A stretch of 64,000 nt of DNA from Hungatella_A sp034142505 (GTDB lineage: Bacteria > Bacillota > Clostridia > Lachnospirales > Lachnospiraceae). Within the stretch, counting starts at the first letter, position 1, and every line of letters starts with the position of its first letter. The translations under genes and the position numbers were made by a program. Of the stretch, positions 15,415-24,392 are shown piece by piece. The notes below the pieces were generated by a model, which was not told the DNA's origin, made no database searches, and saw nothing but the letters and a program-made list of their open reading frames with translations. The DNA is taken from NCBI GenBank assembly GCA_034142505.1, contig JAWZDV010000095.1, positions 42,509-106,508 on the forward strand, in the 5' to 3' direction.

Positions 15415-16638
15415 TTATCTCTTATTCTTCAAGAAGTCCGGAATATTAATCTGTACATCTCTCTGTGCCGGCCGGTATGCTCCCTGGCCTGGGTTCACAG
15501 ACGGGTTCGGAGTCGGAGCGGTATAAGCCGGCTGATGCGGCTGTGCGTATCCACCCTGCTGCGGCGCATAACCGCCCTGGGGATGCTGGCTGTGTGGAAC
15601 GGACGCGGCCTGCTCCTTCACAGGTGCGGACGGCTGCTTAAAGCTGTTGAAGCCATTCATCGCTTTCCCCACCGGAGTTGCGGCGCTGTGGCTGTCCAAA
15701 CCGGTTGCAATCACCGTAATGCTGGCTTCATCCTGGGCTGTCTCATCATACATCGCGCCAAAGATAATGTTGGCATCGTCTCCAGCCAGTTCCTGTACGT
15801 AGCTGGCGGCCTCGTTGGCCTCAATCAGGCTGATGTCACCGGAAATATTGATAATCACGTGAGACGCGCCCTCGATGGTGGTCTCAAGCAGCGGGCTGGA
15901 TACCGCCTGCTTCACAGCCTCAACGGCCTTCTCGTCACCCTTGGCGTGGCCGATACCGATATGGGCAATACCCTTGTCCACCATAACGGTCTGCACGTCG
16001 GCAAAATCCAGGTTGATCAGACCCGGAACATTGATTAAGTCCGTAATCCCCTGCACTGCCTGCTGAAGCACCTCATCCGCCTTCTTTAACGCGTCAGGCA
16101 TGGTGGTTCTCCGGTCTACAATCTCAAGCAGCTTGTCATTGGGAATGACAATCAGCGTGTCAACGCTCTCTTTTAAACGCTCAATTCCTGCTACCGCATT
16201 GGTCATACGGGTCTTGGCCTCGAAACGGAACGGTTTTGTCACAACACCAACCGTCAGAATGCCCATATCTCTCGCAATTTTTGCAACGACAGGAGCCGCA
16301 CCGGTCCCGGTACCTCCGCCCATACCACAGGTCACGAATACCATGTCGGCGCCCTTGATGGCCTGAGCCAGCTCCTCAGAGCTCTCTTCCGCCGCCTTCT
16401 CGCCGATCTCAGGCTTTGCGCCCGCGCCCAGTCCCTTGGTCAGCTTCTCTCCAATCTGCATAGCCGTAGGAGCCTTACAGAACTGTAACGCCTGCTTGTC
16501 CGTGTTGATACCGATGAACTCGACCCCTGCGATGTTCTCGTCAATCATGCGGTTTACCGCGTTATTGCCTGCACCGCCTACTCCTATTACTATGATTCTG
16601 GCCGCGTTCTCAGCCTCATTTATCTTAATCTCCAGCAA
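15415..16638 (-). CDS. ftsZ: Cell division GTPase FtsZ
   Basis: 407 residues. Tubulin signature GGGTGTG at 107-113, T7 loop region NLDFADVQTVM, a Gln/Pro/Ala-rich linker and the conserved C-terminal peptide DVQINIPDFLKNKR for partner binding. It polymerises into the division ring. The start is TTG at 16638 with AGGAGG at 8 nt. It follows the division cluster after a 139-bp gap with its own candidate promoter. Confidence 0.97.
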   Translation of the reverse strand: MLEIKINEAENAARIIVIGVGGAGNNAVNRMIDENIAGVEFIGINTDKQALQFCKAPTAMQIGEKLTKGLGAGAKPEIGEKAAEESSEELAQAIKGADMVFVTCGMGGGTGTGAAPVVAKIARDMGILTVGVVTKPFRFEAKTRMTNAVAGIERLKESVDTLIVIPNDKLLEIVDRRTTMPDALKKADEVLQQAVQGITDLINVPGLINLDFADVQTVMVDKGIAHIGIGHAKGDEKAVEAVKQAVSSPLLETTIEGASHVIINISGDISLIEANEAASYVQELAGDDANIIFGAMYDETAQDEASITVIATGLDSHSAATPVGKAMNGFNSFKQPSAPVKEQAASVPHSQHPQGGYAPQQGGYAQPHQPAYTAPTPNPSVNPGQGAYRPAQRDVQINIPDFLKNKR

Positions 16639-16669
16639 GATGATATCCTCCTTTAATCTTTGAATCCCT

Positions 16670-16698
16670 CTTCTATCATCATCGACAAGTTATGTCAA
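16670..16698 (-). promoter_or_regulatory. Candidate promoter of ftsZ
   Basis: TTGACA (16693-16698) and TAGAAG (16670-16675), 17-nt spacer, minus strand, about 30 nt before the ftsZ ribosome site. The -10 is a 4/6 match. Confidence 0.5.
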
Positions 16699-16777
16699 CT
16701 ATATCTGTATGTACCAGCAGAAAAAACTAGTCTACCTAATACTATATTTTATTTCTCTCAAAATATCAACCACTTTT

Positions 16778-17515
16778 TTAATAATTTTGTAACTTCTTTT
16801 TGAATGTGTAAGCCATATTGCCATTTGACTCCACATAGGTATCCAGATAAAGGGTGCCGGCAAGCCCGGAAAGCTTCGGAAGCATGTCCGAAAGCTCTGC
16901 TACTTTCCCGTTGATCCCGGTGCTGCTGCCCATCACCACCTCAATCTCCCCCATATATAAGGAAACTTCTCCCATGGAATTATAATGAATTTTGTCAACC
17001 TGAAGCTGGTAAACCGACAAAATCTGGGTCAGATTGAGAATTTCCTCAAATATGGAAGTATTTTCCACCGGAAGAGGCTGATGCAGGACGATATGCCCGA
17101 AACGGAGTCCGTCGATCATGGGAATATCGTCCAGTTTTTCGTTGGCGCTCTCCACGATGATACCGTCCTTATCAAAATACATGTAACTCCCCATGTAGGA
17201 TACATACCCCACTACGCTCTTCTCGTAGACAATCACTTCCACCGTCGAGGGCCCCTGAAACTCCAGCTTATAGTCCTCCACAAAGGGAATCTGCTGGTGC
17301 TTCGCAAACCGGTCCTTGAAATAGCAGTATATGCTGTTGGTATCCCACCGCTTCTTAAACAGCATCTTCGTCATCTCCTCATCCGTATAGCGGGTGGTTC
17401 CGGTGACGTGTACGGTGGTTACATTAAAAGAAAAAAACAGGATGCCGGCCACCAGTAGGACGGCGGCGGCAATCCATAGCTTTATATGCGGGCGTTTCCC
17501 GGATGTCTTTATCAT
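16778..17515 (-). CDS. ftsQ: Cell division protein FtsQ/DivIB
   Basis: 245 residues. Short cytosolic N-terminus, one membrane helix (about 13-29), then a POTRA domain starting at FNVTTVHVTGTTRYTDEEM and a beta domain with LPVENTSIFEEILNL. This bitopic divisome protein bridges early and late division proteins. The ATG at 17515 has GGAGA 6 nt upstream. It lies 24 nt after murA at the distal end of the cluster. Confidence 0.88.
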   Translation of the reverse strand: MIKTSGKRPHIKLWIAAAVLLVAGILFFSFNVTTVHVTGTTRYTDEEMTKMLFKKRWDTNSIYCYFKDRFAKHQQIPFVEDYKLEFQGPSTVEVIVYEKSVVGYVSYMGSYMYFDKDGIIVESANEKLDDIPMIDGLRFGHIVLHQPLPVENTSIFEEILNLTQILSVYQLQVDKIHYNSMGEVSLYMGEIEVVMGSSTGINGKVAELSDMLPKLSGLAGTLYLDTYVESNGNMAYTFKKKLQNY

Positions 17516-17539
17516 AGGCTCTCCTAAATCGTATCCTTA

Positions 17540-18787
17540 TTACTGTGCAATGATCCGCGCTCCAAGAGCCGACAAATCCCTGCATATGTCCTCATACCCG
17601 CGGAAAATGTGATGACAGTCCGTGATCACCGTCTCCCCCTCCGCCGCGATCCCAGCTACCACAAGGGCGGCTCCTCCACGTAAGTCCTTGGCCTCCACAG
17701 TGCCTCCGTGAAGCGGGTTTACTCCGATAATATGTGCAGCCTTTTCTTCTATTATAATCTGCGCACCCAGTCTCTGCAATTGTCTTGCCGTCTCATACCG
17801 GCCTTCGAATACATTTTCCAGGATCAGGCTCTCCCCCCTGCCCACGGCCATCACCGCCATAAACGGCGACTGGAGGTCTGTGGGGAAGCCGGGGTAAGGT
17901 CCCGTCTCGATGGTGACCGGAAGGGGCCGGCTGCTGCTTTTCATGGTGACGGCCTGCTCCTCCACCTGGATGGACATGCCCATCATCTGGAACACCGGCA
18001 GCACCGACAGCAGGTGGCTGGCGTTCAGCCCGGTCAGTCTTACGTGTCCTCCCACGGCGGCAGTGCCCGCTAAGTAAGTACCCGCCACAATCCGGTCTCC
18101 CACCACCCGGTAGATGGTATCGTGCAGTTCCTCCACGCCGTCCACCACCAGCACATCGGAGCCGATGCCGCTGATTCTCGCCCCCATTTGATTCAAAAAG
18201 AGGCACATCTCCTCGATCTCCGGCTCTCTGGCTGCGCCGAACACCCGGGTCTCCCCGTCGGCCAGAACAGCGGCCAGGACGGCATTTTCCGTGGCTCCCA
18301 CGCTGGGGTAGGTCAGATGAATGTCCGTTCCCCGAAGATCGGCGGCCTTTGCCGTGATCATCTCATGGTCTTCCCTGATGTCGGCTCCCAGCTCTCTCAG
18401 TGCGAATAAATGTAAATCAATGGGACGTTTTCCGATGGAGCAGCCACCCGGATAGTGGGTCACCGCCTCCCCGGCACGCCCAAGAAGCGCCCCTAAGATC
18501 ATGATGGAGGAGCGCATCGTTTTTACATACGTCTCCGGAATGGATGTTCCGGTAAGCTCTGAGGCATCAATCGTCAACTCATGGTCACGCAGGCTGCAGC
18601 TGCATCCCATATACTCCAATATCCCCATCATACAGAAAACATCCTGTATTCTGGGGACATGTGTCAGTACGGTGGTTCCTTTATGAAGGATGGAAGCTGC
18701 CATCATAGGCAGCACAGCATTTTTCGAACCCTGAATCTCTATCTCACCTTTTAGCGGTCGTAAGCCCTGGACCTGTATCGTAGACAA
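17540..18787 (-). CDS. murA: UDP-N-acetylglucosamine 1-carboxyvinyltransferase
   Basis: 415 residues. The enzyme adds enolpyruvate to UDP-GlcNAc, the first committed step of peptidoglycan synthesis. Family landmarks are the paired N-terminal IQGSKNAVLP and the loop GGCSIGKRPIDLH. In this loop the catalytic position that is Cys in E. coli MurA appears to be the C in GGCSIGKRP. Start is TTG at 18787 with CAGGAGG at 7-8 nt. It occupies the place where murG/murB usually stand between the ftsW-type gene and divIB. Confidence 0.93.
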   Translation of the reverse strand: MSTIQVQGLRPLKGEIEIQGSKNAVLPMMAASILHKGTTVLTHVPRIQDVFCMMGILEYMGCSCSLRDHELTIDASELTGTSIPETYVKTMRSSIMILGALLGRAGEAVTHYPGGCSIGKRPIDLHLFALRELGADIREDHEMITAKAADLRGTDIHLTYPSVGATENAVLAAVLADGETRVFGAAREPEIEEMCLFLNQMGARISGIGSDVLVVDGVEELHDTIYRVVGDRIVAGTYLAGTAAVGGHVRLTGLNASHLLSVLPVFQMMGMSIQVEEQAVTMKSSSRPLPVTIETGPYPGFPTDLQSPFMAVMAVGRGESLILENVFEGRYETARQLQRLGAQIIIEEKAAHIIGVNPLHGGTVEAKDLRGGAALVVAGIAAEGETVITDCHHIFRGYEDICRDLSALGARIIAQ

Positions 18788-18855
18788 CCTGTTACCTCCT
18801 GCGGTTTTCTATATAGTATCCTATGTAAAAAGTGCGATAATGGTTTCTGTTTTTG

Positions 18856-20001
18856 CTATTTTTCCAATTTTATCTGGTTGGAAACACTGAGTACCATTCC
18901 CATCTCAATCATCAGGAACAGAACGGAGGTCCCTCCGTAGCTGATGAAAGGAAGCGTGATTCCGGTATTGGGGATCGTGTTGGTCACAACGGCGATATTT
19001 AAGATCACCTGGATGGCAATGTGGGACATCACGCCCACCACTAACAGGGCGCCAAACAAATCCGGAGCGTTGCTGGCGATCAGCATAAACCGGTAGATCA
19101 TAAATACGAAAATCAAAATCAGGGAGATGGCTCCAAACAGGCCCAGTTCCTCGCAGATAATGGAGAAAATCATATCATTCTGCGCCTCGGGCACGAAACC
19201 CAGTTTCTGGATACTCTCCCCCAGCCCCTTGCCGAACAAACCGCCGGAGCCGATGGCATAAAGCCCCTGGAGCACCTGGAAACCGCCGGTCTTCGGGTAG
19301 GCCTCCGGGTTCAGCCAGACATTGATTCGGGTCAGCTGATAGTCCTGTAACAGGCCGATGGCCTCCAGCGCGTGGCCGATGGGCCCTGCAAACGCAACTC
19401 CCGCCACGCCGATTCCCAGACAGATCACAAACGGCAGTTTCCGCTTGGTAGAAATAAACAGCATGACAAAGGCGATTCCGCAGATAATAATACCGGAACT
19501 CAAGTTGTTGGCCGCTACCAGCCCCGCTACGGGTATGGTCAGCCCGATGACAACCAGCATAGCCCGCCATTCATTGATCTTGCTCCCCATCATGGTGATC
19601 ACCGTTGCCAGCACCACAATCAGGGTAATCTTTACTAACTCCGTCGGCTGGAACCGGATGCCGGCAATCTCCAGCCACCGCCGTTTCCCGTTGACCTCTT
19701 TTCCAAAGATGGACACGGCAATCATCAGCACGAAGGACATCACGTAGGCCAGCACCGCGAACTTGGAATACCAGTGGTAATCCATTTTTGAGATAATCAG
19801 CATGATGACAAAACCGGCCAGGGCGATCATCCCCTGGCGGTTCATAAAATACGCCGCGTTGCCGCCATACATACTGCTTAACTGCGCCTTATAGGAACTG
19901 GCACTGTAAATCATAATCAGACCAAATACGGTCAGAAAGATAATGGTAAACAGAAGGCTGTAATCATAAAACCGCTGTGCTCTCTTTTTCTTTTTTGCCA
20001 A
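18856..20001 (-). CDS. SEDS-family peptidoglycan glycosyltransferase FtsW/SpoVE
   Basis: 381 residues and about ten membrane segments. SEDS hallmarks include NGKRRWLEIAGIRFQPTELVK, PEAQNDMIFSIICEELG and the C-terminal GITLPFISYGGTSVLF. It polymerises lipid II, usually together with a class B PBP such as the two encoded upstream. The position after murD is that of spoVE in Bacillus, and the gene may serve division, sporulation or both. Start TTG at 20001 with AAGGAGG at 8 nt. Confidence 0.93.
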   Translation of the reverse strand: MAKKKKRAQRFYDYSLLFTIIFLTVFGLIMIYSASSYKAQLSSMYGGNAAYFMNRQGMIALAGFVIMLIISKMDYHWYSKFAVLAYVMSFVLMIAVSIFGKEVNGKRRWLEIAGIRFQPTELVKITLIVVLATVITMMGSKINEWRAMLVVIGLTIPVAGLVAANNLSSGIIICGIAFVMLFISTKRKLPFVICLGIGVAGVAFAGPIGHALEAIGLLQDYQLTRINVWLNPEAYPKTGGFQVLQGLYAIGSGGLFGKGLGESIQKLGFVPEAQNDMIFSIICEELGLFGAISLILIFVFMIYRFMLIASNAPDLFGALLVVGVMSHIAIQVILNIAVVTNTIPNTGITLPFISYGGTSVLFLMIEMGMVLSVSNQIKLEK

Positions 20002-20022
20002 TGCAGCCTCCTCCTTTTCCGG

Positions 20023-21381
20023 TTACAGATTTTTGACACACTCCTTAAAGATCTCTCCCCGCTCTTCATAGTTCTTGAACATGCCCCAGCTGGCGCAGGC
20101 CGGCGATAACAGGACACAGTCCCCCATATTGGCGTAGGACGCGCAGACATGAACCGCTTCCGGCATATCCTCGGCATACATAATCTCCGTAAAACCGTGG
20201 GCCTTGGCGCACTCCGCGATCTTATCCCTGGTCTGGCCGATGAGCACCAGGTATTTCACCTTGCCCTCAAACGCTTCCACCCACTCGTCGTACTCCGATT
20301 GCTTATCGTAACCTCCCGCAATGAGGAGAATGGGCCCCGGCATAGCGTTGATGGCCTGAATTGCCGCGTCCGGGTTGGTCCCCTTGGAATCGTTATAATA
20401 TTTCACGCCGGCCCTCTCCAGCACAAATTCAATCCGGTGCTCCACCGCCGTAAAGGTCCGAAGAACCTTCTGGATCTTCTCAAGCGGCACGCCCATAGCT
20501 GTGCTGATGGCTGTGGCCGCCATTACATTTTCAAAATTATGGCGTCCCAATAAATGTAACTCATGGACATCGATCACCGGCAGGGCCTTCCCCTCGTGGC
20601 GGTACACAATCAGGTCCCCGTCCAGGTAATACCCTTCCTCCAGCTTCTGGCGGCTGCTGAAGAATACCGGCTTCGCCTTCAGCAAATCGCTCTCCCCAAA
20701 CTCCCGCAGCACCTCGTCATCGTAATTGAGCACGCAGGTATCCGCCTCCGTCTGGTTCCTGGCGATGGATTCCTTCACCGCGATATAGCACTCCATGGTG
20801 TGGTGCCGGTTCAAATGATCCGGGGTAATGTTTAAGATGGCGCTGACATCCGGCCGGAAATCCATGATCGTCTCCAGCTGGAAGCTTGACACCTCAGCCA
20901 CGGTCACGGAATCGTCCTCCGTCTCCAGGGCCATCTGGGTGTAAGGCACACCAATATTACCCACCACAAAAACACTTTCGCAGCAAGCTTTCATAATCTC
21001 TCCCACCAAGGCGGTGGTAGTGGTCTTTCCGTTGGTTCCTGTAATGGCCGCCAGTTTGCCTTTTGCACACTGGTAGGCCAGCTGGATCTCACTCCAGATG
21101 GGAATTCCAGCCTCATCTAACACATTTACAAAGGGCGACTCCAGGGAGATCCCGGGACTGATGACACACATCTCCACTCCCAGAAGATCCGTCCGTTTCA
21201 GTTCCCCCAGAAGCACACTGACATGCGCTCCCTCCTCAAAATTGCCTTTCAGCGTATCCGGGTCCAGTTCAGTATTGCCGTCATACAGCACCACCTCTCC
21301 TCCCATATCAAGAAGAAGACGGGCCGCGGCAATTCCGCTGATTCCAGTTCCTGCAACAATTACTTTCTGACTCTGACCCAT
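20023..21381 (-). CDS. murD: UDP-N-acetylmuramoylalanine-D-glutamate ligase
   Basis: 452 residues. Cytosolic Mur ligase that adds D-Glu. N-terminal dinucleotide-like VIVAGTGISGIAAARLLL, central ATP loop AAITGTNGKTTTTALVGEI and C-terminal YYNDSKGTNPDA fit MurD. ATG 21381 is chosen because AAGGAGG lies 8 nt upstream; 17 extra in-frame residues to 21432 are not supported. Confidence 0.95.
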   Translation of the reverse strand: MGQSQKVIVAGTGISGIAAARLLLDMGGEVVLYDGNTELDPDTLKGNFEEGAHVSVLLGELKRTDLLGVEMCVISPGISLESPFVNVLDEAGIPIWSEIQLAYQCAKGKLAAITGTNGKTTTTALVGEIMKACCESVFVVGNIGVPYTQMALETEDDSVTVAEVSSFQLETIMDFRPDVSAILNITPDHLNRHHTMECYIAVKESIARNQTEADTCVLNYDDEVLREFGESDLLKAKPVFFSSRQKLEEGYYLDGDLIVYRHEGKALPVIDVHELHLLGRHNFENVMAATAISTAMGVPLEKIQKVLRTFTAVEHRIEFVLERAGVKYYNDSKGTNPDAAIQAINAMPGPILLIAGGYDKQSEYDEWVEAFEGKVKYLVLIGQTRDKIAECAKAHGFTEIMYAEDMPEAVHVCASYANMGDCVLLSPACASWGMFKNYEERGEIFKECVKNL

Positions 21382-21438
21382 GTTACGTTCCTCCTTATCG
21401 TATTTATCATCCTGACGGTTCACATTCCTCACAGTTTC

Positions 21439-22407
21439 TTACAAACCAAGATAAGCAATCAGACAGAGAATCGCTGTGACAATGGAAAATACCGCAACAA
21501 CTCTCGTCTCCGACCAGCCGCAAAGTTCAAAATGATGATGAATCGGCGCCATCTTGAAAATCCGCTTTCCGCCGGTCTTCTTAAAATAAGTAACCTGTAT
21601 GATCACCGACAGCACCTCCACTAAGTAGATCATTCCAATGATCGGGATAAACAGCGGGATATTCATCATGAACACGCTGGCGGACACAAAACCGCCCAGG
21701 GCCAGCGACCCCGTATCTCCCATAAACACCTTAGCCGGGTACACATTGAACAGCAAAAAGCCCAGTAAGCTTCCCACAACCGCCCCGGTAATCGGGCTGA
21801 TGCCGCTGTTCTCTCCCACGGCAATGATCGTTAAGAAAGTGGATACCAGAATGGTCACGCTGGTGCACAGCCCGTCGAGACCGTCCGTAAAGTTCACCCC
21901 GTTGTCGGTTCCCAGCATCACCACGAACACAAACGGAATAAAAAAGATCCCAAGGTTAAGATAATATCCGTCCCGGAATCCCCCGGTAAACGGAATCAAA
22001 ATCTGCGTCCCCACCTCCGGTGAATTCATCAGGTAATAGGTGAAGATTCCGGTTATGATAATCTGCCCCAGCATCTTTTGTTTTGGATTTAATCCCTCGG
22101 AACGCTTCATGACGATCTTGATATAATCATCCAGGAAGCCAATAATGCCAAATCCTACCGTAACGAATAATACAGGTATCATCTTCGGATAATCCTTGAT
22201 ATAAAAGATGGAAGTGATGATGATACTTCCAAGGATAATCAGGCCGCCCATGGTGGGTGTCCCTTGTTTTTTCAAATGCGCCTGCGGTCCGTCATCCCTG
22301 ACCTGCTGCCCAAACTTCAGCTTGTGCAGGAAGGGTATCACGATGGGGCATAAAATTGCACTTATGGCAAATGCGATGATAATCGCCAGTATCGTCTCAT
22401 TAATCAT
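21439..22407 (-). CDS. mraY: Phospho-N-acetylmuramoyl-pentapeptide transferase
   Basis: 322 residues, about ten membrane helices. Makes lipid I from UDP-MurNAc-pentapeptide and undecaprenyl phosphate. Motifs: HLKKQGTPTMGG, FTDGLDGL (metal-binding aspartates) and MAPIHHHFELCGWSE. ATG at 22407 with GAGGT site. No murE or murF precedes it here. Confidence 0.95.
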   Translation of the reverse strand: MINETILAIIIAFAISAILCPIVIPFLHKLKFGQQVRDDGPQAHLKKQGTPTMGGLIILGSIIITSIFYIKDYPKMIPVLFVTVGFGIIGFLDDYIKIVMKRSEGLNPKQKMLGQIIITGIFTYYLMNSPEVGTQILIPFTGGFRDGYYLNLGIFFIPFVFVVMLGTDNGVNFTDGLDGLCTSVTILVSTFLTIIAVGENSGISPITGAVVGSLLGFLLFNVYPAKVFMGDTGSLALGGFVSASVFMMNIPLFIPIIGMIYLVEVLSVIIQVTYFKKTGGKRIFKMAPIHHHFELCGWSETRVVAVFSIVTAILCLIAYLGL

Positions 22408-22429
22408 TTTGCACCTCAAATTCATTGGT

Positions 22430-22501
22430 AATTCCCCCTCACGTTCGTTCGGCGGACAAATAAGTAATTCCCCCTCACGTTCGTTCGGCGGACAAGTATG
22501 T
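22430..22501 (+). repeat. Two tandem 36-bp repeat units between spoVD and mraY
   Basis: Units 22430-22465 and 22466-22501 are almost identical, sharing the core TTCCCCCTCACGTTCGTTCG. The same unit occurs twice inside the M20 peptidase gene (6636-6707). Here it sits in the intercistronic gap, opposite in orientation to transcription. Confidence 0.88.
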
Positions 22502-22549
22502 AGCTTTTTTCTTGTATAAAAAGTAGTATACGTCTTTTTTCAAGAATAA

Positions 22550-24313
22550 TCAACCATAGATTCGAATGGCCGAAGCAGTTTCTTCCTCTGTTGCCTCTAT
22601 TCCCAGATAAGGCAGAATATTCTTAAAAATATCGGCAATCACCGGCGCCGCGATGGTACCTCCATAGTAGATTCCCACCGGCTCATCGATGGTAATCAAG
22701 GCAATCACCTGCGGATCATTGGCAGGCGCGAAGCCGATAAACGAAGAAATATATTTTTTTAAACTACGGGGCAGTTTCTCGCTGGTGGCCGTCTTTCCGC
22801 CGATGCGGTAGCCCTCCAAAGCCGCTTTTTTTCCGCTGCCCTCCGCCACCACATGTTCCAGGATATAGCGCATGGTCTCGCTGGTTTCAGCCGACACCAC
22901 CCCGGACCGCACCGGATACTCAAACTCTTTCACCGCCGTGCCGTCTGCGCTGACCGATTTCACCCCAAAATGGGGCGTCACCCGGTTTCCTCCATTTATA
23001 ATAGAAGAAGCAGTGGTGATTAACTGAAGCGGCGTAATCTGAAATGACTGCCCAAAGGATACGGTTGCCAGCTCCACCAGCCCCATATTCTCTTTTTTAT
23101 GCATGATGGTAGCCGCCTCGCCCGGCAGATCAATCCCGGTTTTTCCAAGCAGGCCGAACTGTTCGAAATAGTGGTAATAATGGTCCACTCCCAGTCTCTG
23201 GCCCACATCTATAAAGACCGGGTTGCAGGAATTCATGGCCCCCTGTAAGAACGTTTCGGAGCCGTGTCCGCCCACTTTATGGCAGCGGATCTTCCGGTCC
23301 TCCACAATCCGGAAGCCGGGGCAGGAAAAGGTATCGTTAAGCCCCACCACGCCGTCCTCCAGTCCGGCGGCCGCCGTGATGATCTTGAAGGTGGAACCCG
23401 GCTCATAGGTGTCGTTGATACAGGGATTCCGCCACATCTGGTTCAGCAGATCCTGTTTCTCCTTGGCCGACAGTTCTCCCTCCGGCGCCACATTTAACGT
23501 AAAGGGATCATTTAAATTGAATTCCGGCACATTGACCATAGCCATCACCTCCCCGTTCTGGGGATTCATGATGATGACCGACACCCGCTTGGCGCCCTTT
23601 TTCTCCATCACCTGGTAAGCCGCCTGTTCGGCGTACTTCTGGATATTCACATCCAGACTTATGTAGAGATCGTTGCCTGCGATGGGTTCCATCCGGTCCT
23701 CGAAGGCATTTTCTATCTCAATACCGGCGGCATCCGTCATGGTTAAGATGGTGCCGTTGGTTCCCTTCAAATACTTCTCATACATGACCTCCAGCCCGAT
23801 GATGCCCTGGTTGTCACCCCCGGTGAAGCCAAGGACCTTGGATGCCAGACTGTCATAGGGATAATACCGCTTGTAGTCCTCATCCACCTTGACCCCCTCC
23901 ATGGCGAAGGCGCGGATCTTGTCTCCCAGTTCCTTATCCACGTTGGTTTTGATGATCTCCCTGGAACTGCGCTTCTCCACCTTCCTGCGGACTTCCTCCT
24001 CGGACACTCCCAGTTCCTGTACCAGCACTTTGATGACAGTCTCCGGGTCCTTCACCTGGTTGTGGATTACCGATATGGTACAGACCGTCCGGTTGGTGGC
24101 GATGACCGTACCATTCACATCCATGATATTTCCCCTGGCTGCCTTGATGGTACGCTCCCTCTCATGTAAATCCTCCGCCATCTGGCTGTAATGCTCCGAG
24201 CGGAAAATCATCAGAAAAAATAGCCTGCCTACAAGTCCTATCATCAAACCGCATAACAGGAAATACAGGATGGCTATCCTTCCTCTGTGATATGTTTTCG
24301 TGGAACCTTTCAT
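22550..24313 (-). CDS. spoVD: Class B penicillin-binding protein, SpoVD-like
   Basis: 587 residues: one N-terminal membrane helix (about 13-37), a PBP-dimer domain (about 50-200) and a transpeptidase domain with SxxK as STFK (307-310) and SxN as SCN (362-364). The third motif, normally KTG, reads KTA (507-509, GGKTATSEK). No PASTA domains follow. SpoVD cross-links cortex peptidoglycan with a SEDS partner; position next to ftsI and before mraY matches Bacillus spoVD. Start ATG at 24313 has a weak ribosome site, so its level may depend on coupling to the gene upstream. Confidence 0.85.
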   Translation of the reverse strand: MKGSTKTYHRGRIAILYFLLCGLMIGLVGRLFFLMIFRSEHYSQMAEDLHERERTIKAARGNIMDVNGTVIATNRTVCTISVIHNQVKDPETVIKVLVQELGVSEEEVRRKVEKRSSREIIKTNVDKELGDKIRAFAMEGVKVDEDYKRYYPYDSLASKVLGFTGGDNQGIIGLEVMYEKYLKGTNGTILTMTDAAGIEIENAFEDRMEPIAGNDLYISLDVNIQKYAEQAAYQVMEKKGAKRVSVIIMNPQNGEVMAMVNVPEFNLNDPFTLNVAPEGELSAKEKQDLLNQMWRNPCINDTYEPGSTFKIITAAAGLEDGVVGLNDTFSCPGFRIVEDRKIRCHKVGGHGSETFLQGAMNSCNPVFIDVGQRLGVDHYYHYFEQFGLLGKTGIDLPGEAATIMHKKENMGLVELATVSFGQSFQITPLQLITTASSIINGGNRVTPHFGVKSVSADGTAVKEFEYPVRSGVVSAETSETMRYILEHVVAEGSGKKAALEGYRIGGKTATSEKLPRSLKKYISSFIGFAPANDPQVIALITIDEPVGIYYGGTIAAPVIADIFKNILPYLGIEATEEETASAIRIYG

Positions 24314-24392
24314 ATCGTTATCCCATCAGTCAGTCATTGTTATAATATATGAAGCTTTTGGGATTTTATGAATGCATGGCTGAAGAATCACA

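Noticed and set aside
22430..22501. 36-bp direct repeats as a CRISPR array
   Set aside because: Units are directly adjacent with no spacers, and other copies are inside a coding region.
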